A stretch of 64,000 bases of DNA from Rhodococcus sp. KRD197 (GTDB taxonomy: Bacteria > Actinomycetota > Actinomycetes > Mycobacteriales > Mycobacteriaceae), in NCBI RefSeq assembly GCF_017168235.1, contig NZ_JABFAO010000006.1, forward strand, positions 1 through 64,000. The letters run 5' to 3'. The stretch's first letter is position 1, and every line of letters starts with the position of its first letter. Shown here piece by piece: positions 34,285-43,438 of this stretch. The notes below the pieces were generated by a model, which did no database searches, was not told the DNA's origin, and worked only from the letters and a program-made list of their open reading frames with translations. A program made the position numbers and the translations under genes.

Positions 34285-35736
34285 ATGGAGCTCAACGCAC
34301 TCATCGAATCGATTCCAGCGAAATTGTGGATCGGCGGCCACGCAGTCGACGCCGAGAACGGCGCCACCTTTGCGGTCAACGATCCGGCCACAGGTAAGCC
34401 GATAGCGCAGGTCGCCGACGCGAGCCCGGGGGATGCGAAGAAGGCGATGGACGCCGCCGCCGGTGCGCAGAAATCATGGGCGAGGACCCCCGCCCGGGAG
34501 CGCAGCGAAATCCTTCGTGCCGCGTTCGAAAAGATCACCGAACGCGCCGAGGACATCGCAGCCCTGATGACGGCCGAGATGGGCAAGGCTCTCGCCGAGT
34601 CGAAGGCCGAAGTCAAGTACGGCGCAGAATTCTTCCGTTGGTTCGCCGAGGAAGCGGTCCGCATCGAGGGCCGCTACACCCCGGCGCCTGCAGGCAACGG
34701 AAGAATCCTGGTCGGCAAAGTGCCCGTCGGGCCCGTGCTGGCGATCACCCCCTGGAACTTCCCGCTGGCGATGGGAACGCGAAAGATCGGACCGGCTCTC
34801 GCGGCCGGCTGCACCATCATCGTCAAGCCTGCGAGCGAAACGCCGTTGACCATGCTCTTCCTGGCGCAGCTTCTCTCGGAGGTCGGCCTGCCGGAGGGCG
34901 TGCTCTCGGTGCTGACCACATCCAAGTCGAGTGCGGTCAGCGCGCCGATCCTGGAGGATCCCCGGTTGCGCAAGCTCACCTTCACTGGATCCACCGGTGT
35001 GGGCCGCAAGCTCATCGAGCAGTCCGCTGGTGGACTGCTCCGCACCTCGATGGAGCTCGGGGGTAATGCGCCGTTCATCGTGTTCGACGACGCCGATATC
35101 GACGCAGCAGTCGACGGCGCCATGCTCGCGAAGATGCGCAACGGCGGCGAGGCATGCACGGCCGCGAACCGCTTCCATGTCGCCAACAGCGTCAAGGAGG
35201 AGTTCACCAGCAAGCTCGTCGCGAGAATGCAGGAGATGAAGCTCGGACCCGGAATCGATCCCGATACCAAGCTCGGACCACTGATCAACGCGGATCAGTT
35301 GGATACGGTCCAAGAACTGGTCGACGACGCCGTGCAGGCCGGCGCGAAGGTGGCGCTCGGCGGGAGGCCGGCCGGGGGCGACGGCTACTTCTATCCGGCC
35401 ACGGTGCTGACGGATGTGCCCTCGAACGCACGGATCTTGAAAGAAGAAGTGTTCGGTCCCGTCGCCCCGATCGTCGGGTTCGACACCGAAGAGGAGGGCA
35501 TCGACGCCGCCAACGACACCGAGTTCGGGCTGGCCTCGTACATCTACACGAAGGGCCTCGACCGGGCGCTACGGGTGGCGGATGCGCTGAACAGCGGGAT
35601 CGTGGGGGTGAACCGCGGAGTTGTCTCGGACGCGGCGGCACCGTTCGGCGGCGTGAAGGCCTCCGGGTTCGGTCGTGAAGGTGGGACGGAAGGAATCGAC
35701 GAGTATCTCGAAACCAAGTACATCGCCCTGACCTGA
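34285..35736 (+). CDS. NAD(P)-dependent aldehyde / succinate-semialdehyde dehydrogenase
   Basis: A 483-residue aldehyde dehydrogenase. ITPWNFPLAMGTRKIGPALA and IIVKPASETP bind the cofactor. FTGSTGVGR and MELGGNAP carry the general base E257, and GGEACTAANR the nucleophile C291. The wording (ALAAGCTIIVKPASETPLTM, EACTAANRFHV) resembles succinate-semialdehyde dehydrogenases (GabD). It is divergent from pgi with 81 bp between starts; that gap holds GCGCAC-7-GTGCGC. A 15-bp tandem duplication covers the stop codon. Confidence 0.93.
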   Translation: MELNALIESIPAKLWIGGHAVDAENGATFAVNDPATGKPIAQVADASPGDAKKAMDAAAGAQKSWARTPARERSEILRAAFEKITERAEDIAALMTAEMGKALAESKAEVKYGAEFFRWFAEEAVRIEGRYTPAPAGNGRILVGKVPVGPVLAITPWNFPLAMGTRKIGPALAAGCTIIVKPASETPLTMLFLAQLLSEVGLPEGVLSVLTTSKSSAVSAPILEDPRLRKLTFTGSTGVGRKLIEQSAGGLLRTSMELGGNAPFIVFDDADIDAAVDGAMLAKMRNGGEACTAANRFHVANSVKEEFTSKLVARMQEMKLGPGIDPDTKLGPLINADQLDTVQELVDDAVQAGAKVALGGRPAGGDGYFYPATVLTDVPSNARILKEEVFGPVAPIVGFDTEEEGIDAANDTEFGLASYIYTKGLDRALRVADALNSGIVGVNRGVVSDAAAPFGGVKASGFGREGGTEGIDEYLETKYIALT

Positions 35737-35755
35737 CGAGCCCTGACCTGACGAG
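35726..35755. repeat. 15-bp tandem duplication at the stop codon of the aldehyde dehydrogenase gene
   Basis: CCCTGACCTGACGAG is repeated head to tail without mismatch at 35726-35740 and 35741-35755. The first copy encodes the end of the protein and its TGA stop. The second copy is downstream. It is probably a recent slippage event with no effect on the product. Confidence 0.85.
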
Positions 35756-35759
35756 CTTT

Positions 35760-35788
35760 GGTTGTGCGTGTCACGGACACGCACAACC
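35760..35788. terminator. Bidirectional hairpin terminator with TTGTGCG core
   Basis: GGTTGTGCGTGTC at 35760-35772 pairs perfectly with GACACGCACAACC at 35776-35788 around a 3-nt loop. It lies between the convergent aldehyde dehydrogenase (stop 35736) and chorismate mutase (stop 35800) genes. Its TTGTGCG / CGCACAA core recurs in the palindromes at 31387 and 32452. Confidence 0.85.
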
Positions 35789-35799
35789 AGGTTCGTCTT

Positions 35800-36090
35800 C
35801 TAGCGTCCGAGCCGTCCGCGACCCAGACGGAGGAGCAACATGGCGAGGGTGTGGCCCTCCTGGCCGAGGCTGCTGAAGCGGTCGAGAACCTTCATCTCAC
35901 GACTGTGAACCATGCGTGGCCCGCCCGAAGCCATGCGGGTGCGGCCGATGAGCTGGGAGATCTCGGTGCGACGCTGGATGGCGGCGAGAATCTCGGCGTC
36001 CAGACGGTCGATCTCCTGACGGAGTTCATCGATTTCTGCCTCGGACGAGGGCAACGCGCTGTCGGACTCGATCTTGGTCGTGGATGCCAT
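35800..36090 (-). CDS. Chorismate mutase, AroQ-delta type
   Basis: A 96-residue, all-helical chorismate mutase converting chorismate to prephenate for Phe/Tyr synthesis. The sequence IDELRQEIDRLDAEILAAIQ, RRTEISQLIGRTRMASGGPR and HSREMKVLDRFSSLGQEGH is very close to the mycobacterial intracellular enzyme (Rv0948c), including the C-terminal LLLRLGRGRLG. That terminus in the mycobacterial protein interacts with DAHP synthase. Start ATG at 36090 is preceded by TAGGAG six bases away. It lies directly upstream of, and divergent from, pcrA as in mycobacteria. Confidence 0.95.
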   Translation of the reverse strand: MASTTKIESDSALPSSEAEIDELRQEIDRLDAEILAAIQRRTEISQLIGRTRMASGGPRMVHSREMKVLDRFSSLGQEGHTLAMLLLRLGRGRLGR

Positions 36091-36461
36091 TTTCTCTCCT
36101 AGTGTCACAGTGTGGATCGTTGCCGTCTCCGGCACCGTTACGTCCGGCGTGTATTCGTCGAACGCTTCCCGACCGGATGTGAGAGTGTGCACTCGGTCAC
36201 ATTCTTATCCTGTTTGCGGGTTTCGCGCAGAACGACGGGGTTCAAGATCAGCTGTCGACGTTCCCGCCTTCCTCGGTCGAAGGGGTGTCGGGGTGCTGAT
36301 CGCCTGGATACAGGCGGCGTCGGCACACGGCTTTTTCGATCACTGATCCAGTGTGCCACCCGGATCACCTCCTGGAAAGTCGGTCGAGGAGCACAACATC
36401 GGCCGCGAGCGTTCGCTTCTGGTGCATCGGTGTCAGTGCGCGCCGGTAACCTGAACAAGCG
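36091..36461. promoter_or_regulatory. Divergent intergenic region chorismate mutase / pcrA (371 bp)
   Basis: This 371-bp gap between two divergent start codons holds no convincing gene. All in-frame ORFs in it are low-quality shadows extending from neighbours. It must contain both promoters. A plausible pcrA -10 is GGTAACCT about 12 nt before the ATG. Nothing else was recognised. Confidence 0.5.
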
Positions 36462-38951
36462 ATGAACATGAACCTCACTGCTGTACCCACGCCTGGAAAG
36501 TCCGATGCCGACGCGCTGCTGGAGGGTCTCAACCCGCAGCAGCGTGAGGCTGTTGTGCACACCGGATCGCCGCTGCTCATCGTGGCGGGCGCGGGGTCGG
36601 GCAAGACGGCGGTTCTGACGCGTCGCATCGCGTATCTGCTGGCCGCTCGAGGAGTGACGCCCGGCCAGATTCTCGCCATCACCTTCACCAACAAGGCGGC
36701 CGCCGAGATGCGCGAGCGCGTGGTCGGCCTGGTCGGCCCGCGCGCCAACAGCATGTGGGTCTCGACGTTCCACTCGAGCTGCGTGCGCATTCTGCGTAGT
36801 CAGGCGACACTGCTGCCGGGGCTCAACTCGAACTTCTCGATCTACGACGCAGACGATTCACGTCGGCTGTTGACGATGATCTCCAAGGATCTGCAGATCG
36901 ACACCAAGAAGTTCACGGCGCGGTTGTTGGCGACACACATCTCGAACCTCAAGAACGAACTCGTCGGACCCCAGGATGCAGCGTCCGATGCAGAGAAGGA
37001 GACCGTGGAGCTGCCCAAGCTCATCGCACGCGTCTACGGCATCTATCAGCAGCGCCTGCGCGGCGCCAACGCGATGGACTTCGACGACCTGATCGGCGAG
37101 ACGGTCGGGCTGCTGCAGGCGTTCCCACAGGTGGCCGAGTACTACCGTCGGCGGTTCCGGCACGTGCTGGTCGACGAGTACCAGGACACGAACCACGCGC
37201 AGTACATGCTGGTTCGCGAGCTGGTCGGAACAGCCGATTCCGACGGCGCTCTGGAGGGGACCGTCGCACCGGGTGAGCTGTGCGTGGTCGGTGACGCCGA
37301 TCAGTCCATCTACGCGTTCCGCGGCGCGACCATCCGCAACATCGAGGAATTCGAGCGCGACTACCCCGACGCCCGCACCATTCTGCTCGAGCAGAACTAC
37401 CGTTCGACGCAGAACATCCTCTCGGCGGCCAACTCCGTCATCTCCAGAAACACCGGCAGACGCGACAAGCGACTGTGGACCGATTCCGGCGAGGGCGAAC
37501 TCATCGTGGGGTACGTCGCGGACAACGAGCACGACGAAGCCTCGTTCGTCGCCTCGGAGATCGACCGTCTCGTCGACAACCACGACGTGCGGTACGACGA
37601 GGTGGCGGTCTTCTACCGCACCAACAACTCCTCCCGTGCACTCGAGGAGATCTTCATCAGGCTCGGCCTCCCGTACAAGGTTGTAGGCGGGGTGCGCTTC
37701 TACGAGCGCAAAGAGGTGCGCGACATGGTCGCGTATCTGCGGGTGCTGTCCAACGAGGACGACACCGTCAGCATGCGACGCATCCTGAACACCCCGCGGC
37801 GCGGTATCGGCGACCGCGCGGAGGCGTGTGTCGCGGTGCATGCCGAACAGCGCGACATCAGCTTCTCCAGAGCGCTGCGCGACGCCGCGGACGGCAAGGT
37901 GGCGCTGCTCAACTCGCGGGCCCAGAAGCTGATCGGTCAGTTTCTCGAGCTGCTCGACGAACTCCGCAGCATCCTCAACTCCACCGACGACGACGGCAAC
38001 GACATCACCGATATCGGCGATGTCGTCGAAGCTGTCCTCGACCGCACTGGATACCGCGCCGAGCTCGAAGCCAGCAGTGACCCACAGGACGGTGCACGCC
38101 TGGACAACCTGAACGAGCTCGTCAGCGTCGCCCGCGAGTTCACGTCCGAGGCGAGAAATCTGGCCGCCGTCGAGGCCGAGTTGGAAGCCGAGAACGGCGC
38201 CATCGATGACGGTCTGCTCGATGACGGGGAGGCGGACCCCGCCGAGGGCACCCCCGAACCTGGTTCGCTCGCGGCATTCCTGGAGCGGGTCTCGCTCGTC
38301 GCCGACACCGATCAGATCCCCGACTCAGGCACTGGCGTCGTGACCCTGATGACCTTGCACACGGCCAAGGGGCTCGAATTCCCGGTGGTCTTCGTGACCG
38401 GTTGGGAGGATGGGCAGTTCCCGCACATGCGTGCGCTCGGCGATCCGCACGAGCTGTCCGAGGAGCGCAGACTCGCCTACGTCGGCATCACGCGTGCACG
38501 CCACCGCCTGTATGTCACCCGAGCGATCATGCGGTCCGCGTGGGGGCAGCCCATCAACAACCCCGAATCCCGCTTCCTGCAGGAGATTCCACAATCATTG
38601 ATCAACTGGAAGCGTGAGGATCCCGGCGTCGGTGGACGCTCGATCGGCGGTGGCCACCATAGGGCCGGTGCCGGATTCGGCGGGGGAGGCTTCGGTGGTG
38701 GCGGTTTCGGCGGGGGTGGTGGCTTCGGCGACCGTCGCGGTCAGTCGACGCCCAGTTTCGGTTCGGCGCGCGCACGCAACAACACCCTGGTGCTGGCTGT
38801 GGGCGACCGTGTCAACCACGACAAATACGGCCTCGGGACGGTGCTCGAGTCCACCGGCTCAGGTACTTCGGCGATGGTGCTCGTGGATTTCGGTACGTCG
38901 GGTCGCGTGAAGATGATGCTTATCGGCGGCGTGCCGATGACCAAGCTCTGA
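36462..38951 (+). CDS. pcrA: ATP-dependent DNA helicase PcrA/UvrD1
   Basis: An 829-residue SF1A helicase. Motifs in order: GLNPQQREAVVHTGSP (Q motif), GAGSGKT (Walker A), ITFTNKAAAEMRERV, LVDEYQDTN (motif II), GDADQSIYAFRGA (III), LEQNYRSTQNI (IV), LMTLHTAKGLEFPVVFVTG (V), and RRLAYVGITRARHRLYVTRA (VI). The last ~100 residues carry a long Gly-rich linker (about 726-765) followed by a Tudor-like C-terminal domain (LAVGDRVNHDKYGLGTVLES). The latter is the RNA-polymerase-contacting module of PcrA/UvrD1. It acts in nucleotide excision repair and removal of R-loops. Position and type match mycobacterial Rv0949. Confidence 0.97.
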   Translation: MNMNLTAVPTPGKSDADALLEGLNPQQREAVVHTGSPLLIVAGAGSGKTAVLTRRIAYLLAARGVTPGQILAITFTNKAAAEMRERVVGLVGPRANSMWVSTFHSSCVRILRSQATLLPGLNSNFSIYDADDSRRLLTMISKDLQIDTKKFTARLLATHISNLKNELVGPQDAASDAEKETVELPKLIARVYGIYQQRLRGANAMDFDDLIGETVGLLQAFPQVAEYYRRRFRHVLVDEYQDTNHAQYMLVRELVGTADSDGALEGTVAPGELCVVGDADQSIYAFRGATIRNIEEFERDYPDARTILLEQNYRSTQNILSAANSVISRNTGRRDKRLWTDSGEGELIVGYVADNEHDEASFVASEIDRLVDNHDVRYDEVAVFYRTNNSSRALEEIFIRLGLPYKVVGGVRFYERKEVRDMVAYLRVLSNEDDTVSMRRILNTPRRGIGDRAEACVAVHAEQRDISFSRALRDAADGKVALLNSRAQKLIGQFLELLDELRSILNSTDDDGNDITDIGDVVEAVLDRTGYRAELEASSDPQDGARLDNLNELVSVAREFTSEARNLAAVEAELEAENGAIDDGLLDDGEADPAEGTPEPGSLAAFLERVSLVADTDQIPDSGTGVVTLMTLHTAKGLEFPVVFVTGWEDGQFPHMRALGDPHELSEERRLAYVGITRARHRLYVTRAIMRSAWGQPINNPESRFLQEIPQSLINWKREDPGVGGRSIGGGHHRAGAGFGGGGFGGGGFGGGGGFGDRRGQSTPSFGSARARNNTLVLAVGDRVNHDKYGLGTVLESTGSGTSAMVLVDFGTSGRVKMMLIGGVPMTKL

Positions 38952-39010
38952 CGGGACTTGCAGTCGCCGGCTGTGGCAGGTGAGACCGGGCGAGTGAGCC
39001 TGAGAAGGAA

Positions 39011-40066
39011 TCAGGAGAGTTCGGGTCCGAGGCCGATGCCTCGGGACGCCAGCCACGGCAGGGGGTCGACCTTGCTGTCGCCGGGCAAGTGCACCTCGAA
39101 GTGGAGGTGCGGGCCGGTGGAGAAACCGCGGTTGCCCATGGTGGCGATCTGATCGCCGGCCATGACCTGCTGTCCCACCGTGACGAGGGTGGTGTCGATG
39201 TGACCGTAGACAGTGATTGTGCCGTCCGCATGCTCGATGCGAACCCACATGCCGAAACCTGCGGCAGGACCGGAGTCGATGACGGTGCCGTCGGCGACCG
39301 CGAGGATCGGAGTGCCGATGGCGTTGGCGATATCGACACCTGCGTGCAGAACGCCCCACCGCTGACCGAAGTTCGAGGTGTAGGTTCCCATGGCCGGCAG
39401 CACGAACAGCGGACGACGAGCGGCCTCCTCGCGGGCGGCACGCTCCTCGCTGAAGCGCTGTCCCTTCGCGAGAAGGTCGTTGAACTGACTCAGGTCGATC
39501 GGGTTCGCGACGTTGAGAATCTGAGGTGCGGAAGAAGCCGTGACATCCGTCGAGGTGTCTTCGGCGGTCTGTGCGGCCTGCGGAACGGTCGTGGCGAGGA
39601 TGCCTGGTGCGGCAGGTGCGGCGCCGGCAGCGAGTGCGACTTCCTCGGAGCTGGTCGCCGTGGAAGGGCTGTGATCGATGACCGCTTGCCCTGCAGCAAC
39701 GACGGCTCCGGCAGCTACCGCGAGGACTGCTGCGCGGCCCTTGAGTGCGGTGGGCGGCGTCGGAATGCGGTGTGCGCCGCCGCGTCGGGTAACGGGAACG
39801 GCGTCGGTGGAGATAACCTCGGTGACGGCCTCTTGGCCCGGTGTGTGTAGTTCGCTGTGGTGGTAGCTCTCGGCGGAACCGTAGTTGCTCGCGAAGTAGT
39901 CGTAACCACCCGTGCTGGGGTCGGCAGAACCGATTTCAGTGGAGTTGAGGGCCGTGTTGTCAGGCTCCCAGCCGGTCTGCGTCGAGAACACCGTTGGTGC
40001 ACTCTCGGTCACCGCTGCCGGTGCTACGAACCGGCTGGAGGTGAACGATGCGCGGTGTTGCGACAA
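39011..40066 (-). CDS. M23 family peptidase (LytM-type), membrane-anchored
   Basis: About 351 residues. A polar Ser/Thr-rich N-terminus (1-110) and one TM helix (AAVLAVAAGAVVAAGQAVI, about 115-135) precede a linker with a coiled-coil-like DLLAKGQRFSEERAAREEAA. The catalytic LytM domain has zinc ligands H and D in LHAGVDIANAIGTP and H in TGPHLHFEVH. It is probably a cell-wall peptidoglycan endopeptidase or its regulator. A TTG start at 40066 is favoured because GGAGG lies nine bases ahead; a TTG three codons earlier is too close to that site. It is the counterpart of Rv0950c. Confidence 0.9.
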   Translation of the reverse strand: MSQHRASFTSSRFVAPAAVTESAPTVFSTQTGWEPDNTALNSTEIGSADPSTGGYDYFASNYGSAESYHHSELHTPGQEAVTEVISTDAVPVTRRGGAHRIPTPPTALKGRAAVLAVAAGAVVAAGQAVIDHSPSTATSSEEVALAAGAAPAAPGILATTVPQAAQTAEDTSTDVTASSAPQILNVANPIDLSQFNDLLAKGQRFSEERAAREEAARRPLFVLPAMGTYTSNFGQRWGVLHAGVDIANAIGTPILAVADGTVIDSGPAAGFGMWVRIEHADGTITVYGHIDTTLVTVGQQVMAGDQIATMGNRGFSTGPHLHFEVHLPGDSKVDPLPWLASRGIGLGPELS

Positions 40067-40313
40067 GACCTGCAACCTCCGATTCCGTGATCTGCTCGTG
40101 ACTTAAGACTCGGCAGACGGTAACGAAACGATTGCAAGGCGCGCAAGTTAATCGGCCAACAACTGACCGTTTGTGACATGGCTCACAACGTGAGCAGGGG
40201 TTTTGTAGAGAAGTTCACTGTTTCGACGCTCATCGTTTCTACCCACGTCCCTGTTATCGAAACTCGGCGCGGGATGCCCGGACAAGTACTCATCGGACGA
40301 TAACGTCGACCCC

Positions 40314-42119
40314 GTGGCACCCACATTCCGGACCGACAGAGCTGTGCCCCGTGCAATCGAGCCGGTAACCAGCGAGGACGTCAATGCTCGCCGCGCCGGG
40401 CTGTGGGCCGCGGGACTGACGGCGGCCGCAGCGCTGTGCGGACTCGCAGCCATCGCCTCGAACACGGTTCGATCGGCTACTGAAGAGTCACCGGGTCCAG
40501 GTGTCACCGCCGCGGCCGCCGTATCGCTGGCCCCGCTCGTCGCTGTGGCACTGCTGGCACTCGCGGCAGCCCTGTCCCGCCCGGCCCTCGCCGGCGCGCT
40601 CACAGCCGGCTACGGCGCAGTGGCTCTCGGTCTCACCGTCCTCGATGTCGGACTTCTCCGCTCGCCCATCGATGCCAACCGACTCGAACTGTTCCGGCCG
40701 AACACCGCCGAGGTCCTCGACCCTGCAGCGGGCGCCTACCTGTTCATCGCCTCGCATGTCTTCGCGGTCGTGGGTGGACTGTTCGGTCTCAGGGCGATCG
40801 ATCGCGCGTCCTTCGGCGAAAACTACGGCCACTCGGCGCAGGCAGAGCTCGTCGGTCGGGCTGCCGCAATCAGGATTGGCGGCACCCTTTCTGTGCTCGC
40901 AGCGGCCGCCGCGCTGCTCACCGCCGGGGCGATGTTCGCGCCCGCGTACGTCTCCACCGACTCGATCGTGCTGGTTCCGGCGGTGGTGCAGTCTGCGCTG
41001 ACAACCTCGATCGGTTCCGGCTTGATCGCCCTCGCTGTCCTCGTGGTGGTCGCCGCCGCGTTGGCATCGATCTCACCGACGGTGACCTCGGGAGCGATCG
41101 CGGGCGCCGGACTCGCCGTACTCGGCGTCTTCGCCACCCGGGTCATCGCAGGCTCGGCCTCCGGGCCCGAGATCGAGGTATCCGCCGGTTCGTGGCTGGG
41201 CACAGTCGCGGCGAGCGTGCTGGTGTTGGTCGCCGCCCTCGCGCTTCCCTCCGCGATGCGCCGCGACCTTCGGGGCGCTGCCGTGCGGGAGAGGCGTCGG
41301 GCATCCCTGCCCTCAGGGCGATCGATCCACCTGCATATCGCCGCGGGCATCGGCGGAGCCGTTGCGGGTGTGCTCCTGTGCGCCGGCGCCCTGCTCCCCG
41401 TCCTGGACGTCCCGGCCGGACTGCCTGATCCCACCATTCTGGCCGCCCGGGTCGCCCTCGTCGCCGGTTTCGTGCTCGTCCTCGCGTGCGTCCCGATGTT
41501 CTTCTCGTTGTTCGCCGCAGCGACCCGCCCGCTGCTCGGAGTCGTGGCCGTCGCCGGGGTCATGGCGGGGGCAGGCGTCCTGCAGGCGGTGCTGATGGCA
41601 ACCGAGATCGACGGCATTGCCGTCGGAAGCGGCGGAGTCGCGACAGGGCTCGGGGTGATCGCAGCCGTCGTGTGCGGTGCGCTCGTGCTGCTGGCCGGTA
41701 GCGCCGAACGCGAGGACGTCGACACCTCCGAGATCCGAACCGACAGCAAAATCGGATCGGTGGCACTGCTCGGCGGAACGATGTCGGCCATCGGCCTGGG
41801 TCTACCGCTCTACAGCGGTGTCGATGCATCGGCCGCGTCCTTCGTCGACTTTCCGTGGGGTTGGGACGCGTGGGGCCAGGCAGTGTTGGCAGTGACCGTG
41901 GTCGCGGCGAGCGCCGTTTCAGCTCGGTCGCGTCCCGCCAGAAGTACCGCCCTGCTCGTGGGGTGCGTGGTCGCGATGATCGTGTATCTGCTCGGGTGGC
42001 CGCTCACTCAGGGGCGCGTGAGCGACCCCGTCGTCGGCGCGGGTGCCGTCGTCGGTGTCATCGGGGTGGTGGTTCTTGCTGTGGCCGCACTTCTTTCGGC
42101 CCGACGCGCCCAGAAGTGA
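40314..42119 (+). CDS. Large hypothetical multi-pass membrane protein
   Basis: A 601-residue protein I do not recognise. It has about 14 hydrophobic segments in two halves, rich in Ala, Val, Leu and Gly. A short loop with LRSPIDANRLELFRPN separates helices 3 and 4, and a basic cytoplasmic loop (RRDLRGAAVRERRRASLPSG) near residue 318 divides the halves. There are no binding motifs. Start GTG at 40314 has no ribosome site, but a GATAAC box ends nine bases upstream, so the mRNA may be leaderless. It lies between the M23 peptidase and sucC, where mycobacteria have no such gene. Confidence 0.75.
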   Translation: MAPTFRTDRAVPRAIEPVTSEDVNARRAGLWAAGLTAAAALCGLAAIASNTVRSATEESPGPGVTAAAAVSLAPLVAVALLALAAALSRPALAGALTAGYGAVALGLTVLDVGLLRSPIDANRLELFRPNTAEVLDPAAGAYLFIASHVFAVVGGLFGLRAIDRASFGENYGHSAQAELVGRAAAIRIGGTLSVLAAAAALLTAGAMFAPAYVSTDSIVLVPAVVQSALTTSIGSGLIALAVLVVVAAALASISPTVTSGAIAGAGLAVLGVFATRVIAGSASGPEIEVSAGSWLGTVAASVLVLVAALALPSAMRRDLRGAAVRERRRASLPSGRSIHLHIAAGIGGAVAGVLLCAGALLPVLDVPAGLPDPTILAARVALVAGFVLVLACVPMFFSLFAAATRPLLGVVAVAGVMAGAGVLQAVLMATEIDGIAVGSGGVATGLGVIAAVVCGALVLLAGSAEREDVDTSEIRTDSKIGSVALLGGTMSAIGLGLPLYSGVDASAASFVDFPWGWDAWGQAVLAVTVVAASAVSARSRPARSTALLVGCVVAMIVYLLGWPLTQGRVSDPVVGAGAVVGVIGVVVLAVAALLSARRAQK

Positions 42120-42266
42120 GGCGTGGGACACATCCTGCTGACCGGTGAGATAGACCACATAGCTCGCATGCGCCCGGTAAGGCTGCGAGGCACCTGGATA
42201 AAGTCGACCATCAGACCCGCCCACACCCAAAGGAGCGGGCGTCAACGTAGACGAGACGGTGAGCTG

Positions 42267-43430
42267 ATGGATCTCTTCGAATACCAGGCGAAGGAATTGT
42301 TCGCCAAGCATGGCGTACCCACCTCCGCGGGTCGTGTCACGGACACGGTCGCCGGAGCAACACAGATTGCCGAAGAAATCGGCAAGCCAGTAATGGTCAA
42401 AGCACAGGTCAAGGTCGGCGGACGCGGCAAGGCCGGCGGAGTCAAGTACTCCAAGGACGTCGCAGCAGCCACCGAGAACGCAGAAGCAATTCTCGGACTC
42501 GACATCAAAGGCCACGTCGTCAAGAAGCTTCTCGTCGCAGAAGCCTCCGACATCGCCGAGGAGTACTACATCTCCTTCCTGCTCGACCGCACCAACCGCA
42601 CCTACCTCGCGATGTGTTCGGTCGAGGGTGGCGTCGAAATCGAGGTGACGGCGGAGGAGAACCCCGACGCACTCGCACGTATCCCGGTCGACGCCGTCAA
42701 GGGCGTCGACCTTGCTTTTGCCCGTGAGATCGCCGAAAAGGGCAAGCTTCCGGCCGAGGTGCTCGACGCCGCTGCGGTGACCATCCAGAAGCTGTGGGAG
42801 GTCTTCATCAACGAGGACGCCCTTCTGGTCGAGGTCAACCCGCTGGTTCGCACCCCGGACGATCAGATCCTCGCCCTCGACGGCAAGGTGACGCTCGACG
42901 CCAACGCAGACTTCCGTCAGCCCGGGCACGCCGAGTTCGAGGACAAGGATGCAGCTGATCCCCTCGAGGCCAAGGCCAAGGAGAACGACCTCAACTACGT
43001 CAAGCTCGACGGGCAGGTCGGCATCATCGGCAACGGTGCCGGGCTGGTCATGTCGACGCTCGACGTCGTCGCCTACGCCGGTGAGGCGCACGGTGGCGTC
43101 AAGCCCGCCAACTTCCTCGACATCGGCGGCGGCGCGTCTGCCGAGGTCATGGCCGCAGGCCTCGACGTCATCCTCAACGACTCGCAGGTCAAGAGCGTGT
43201 TCGTCAACGTCTTCGGCGGCATCACCTCGTGCGACGCAGTTGCGAACGGCATCGTCGGCGCACTGAAGAAGCTGGGCGACGAAGCCAACAAGCCGCTCGT
43301 GGTTCGTCTCGACGGCAACAAGGTCGAAGAAGGACGCAAGATTCTCGCCGACGCCGCGCACCCGCTGGTGACGCTCGCCGGAACCATGGATGAGGGCGCC
43401 GACAAGGCCGCCGAGCTGGCAGCGAAGTAG
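42267..43430 (+). CDS. sucC: Succinyl-CoA synthetase subunit beta
   Basis: A 387-residue ATP-grasp subunit. The start [18 protein letters not shown] is nearly identical to the mycobacterial protein, and [27 protein letters not shown] and [17 protein letters not shown] follow. It binds nucleotide and succinate in the TCA-cycle step coupling succinyl-CoA to ATP/GTP formation. sucD begins 8 bp later. An AAAGGAG element sits about 31 nt before the start, farther than a normal ribosome site. Confidence 0.98.
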   Translation: MDLFEYQAKELFAKHGVPTSAGRVTDTVAGATQIAEEIGKPVMVKAQVKVGGRGKAGGVKYSKDVAAATENAEAILGLDIKGHVVKKLLVAEASDIAEEYYISFLLDRTNRTYLAMCSVEGGVEIEVTAEENPDALARIPVDAVKGVDLAFAREIAEKGKLPAEVLDAAAVTIQKLWEVFINEDALLVEVNPLVRTPDDQILALDGKVTLDANADFRQPGHAEFEDKDAADPLEAKAKENDLNYVKLDGQVGIIGNGAGLVMSTLDVVAYAGEAHGGVKPANFLDIGGGASAEVMAAGLDVILNDSQVKSVFVNVFGGITSCDAVANGIVGALKKLGDEANKPLVVRLDGNKVEEGRKILADAAHPLVTLAGTMDEGADKAAELAAK

Positions 43431-43438
43431 AGGAAACC

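Noticed and set aside
40067..40313. c-di-AMP (ydaO-type) riboswitch upstream of the M23 peptidase
   Set aside because: Known for some actinobacterial cell-wall hydrolases, but the conserved sequence blocks were not seen on the minus strand here.
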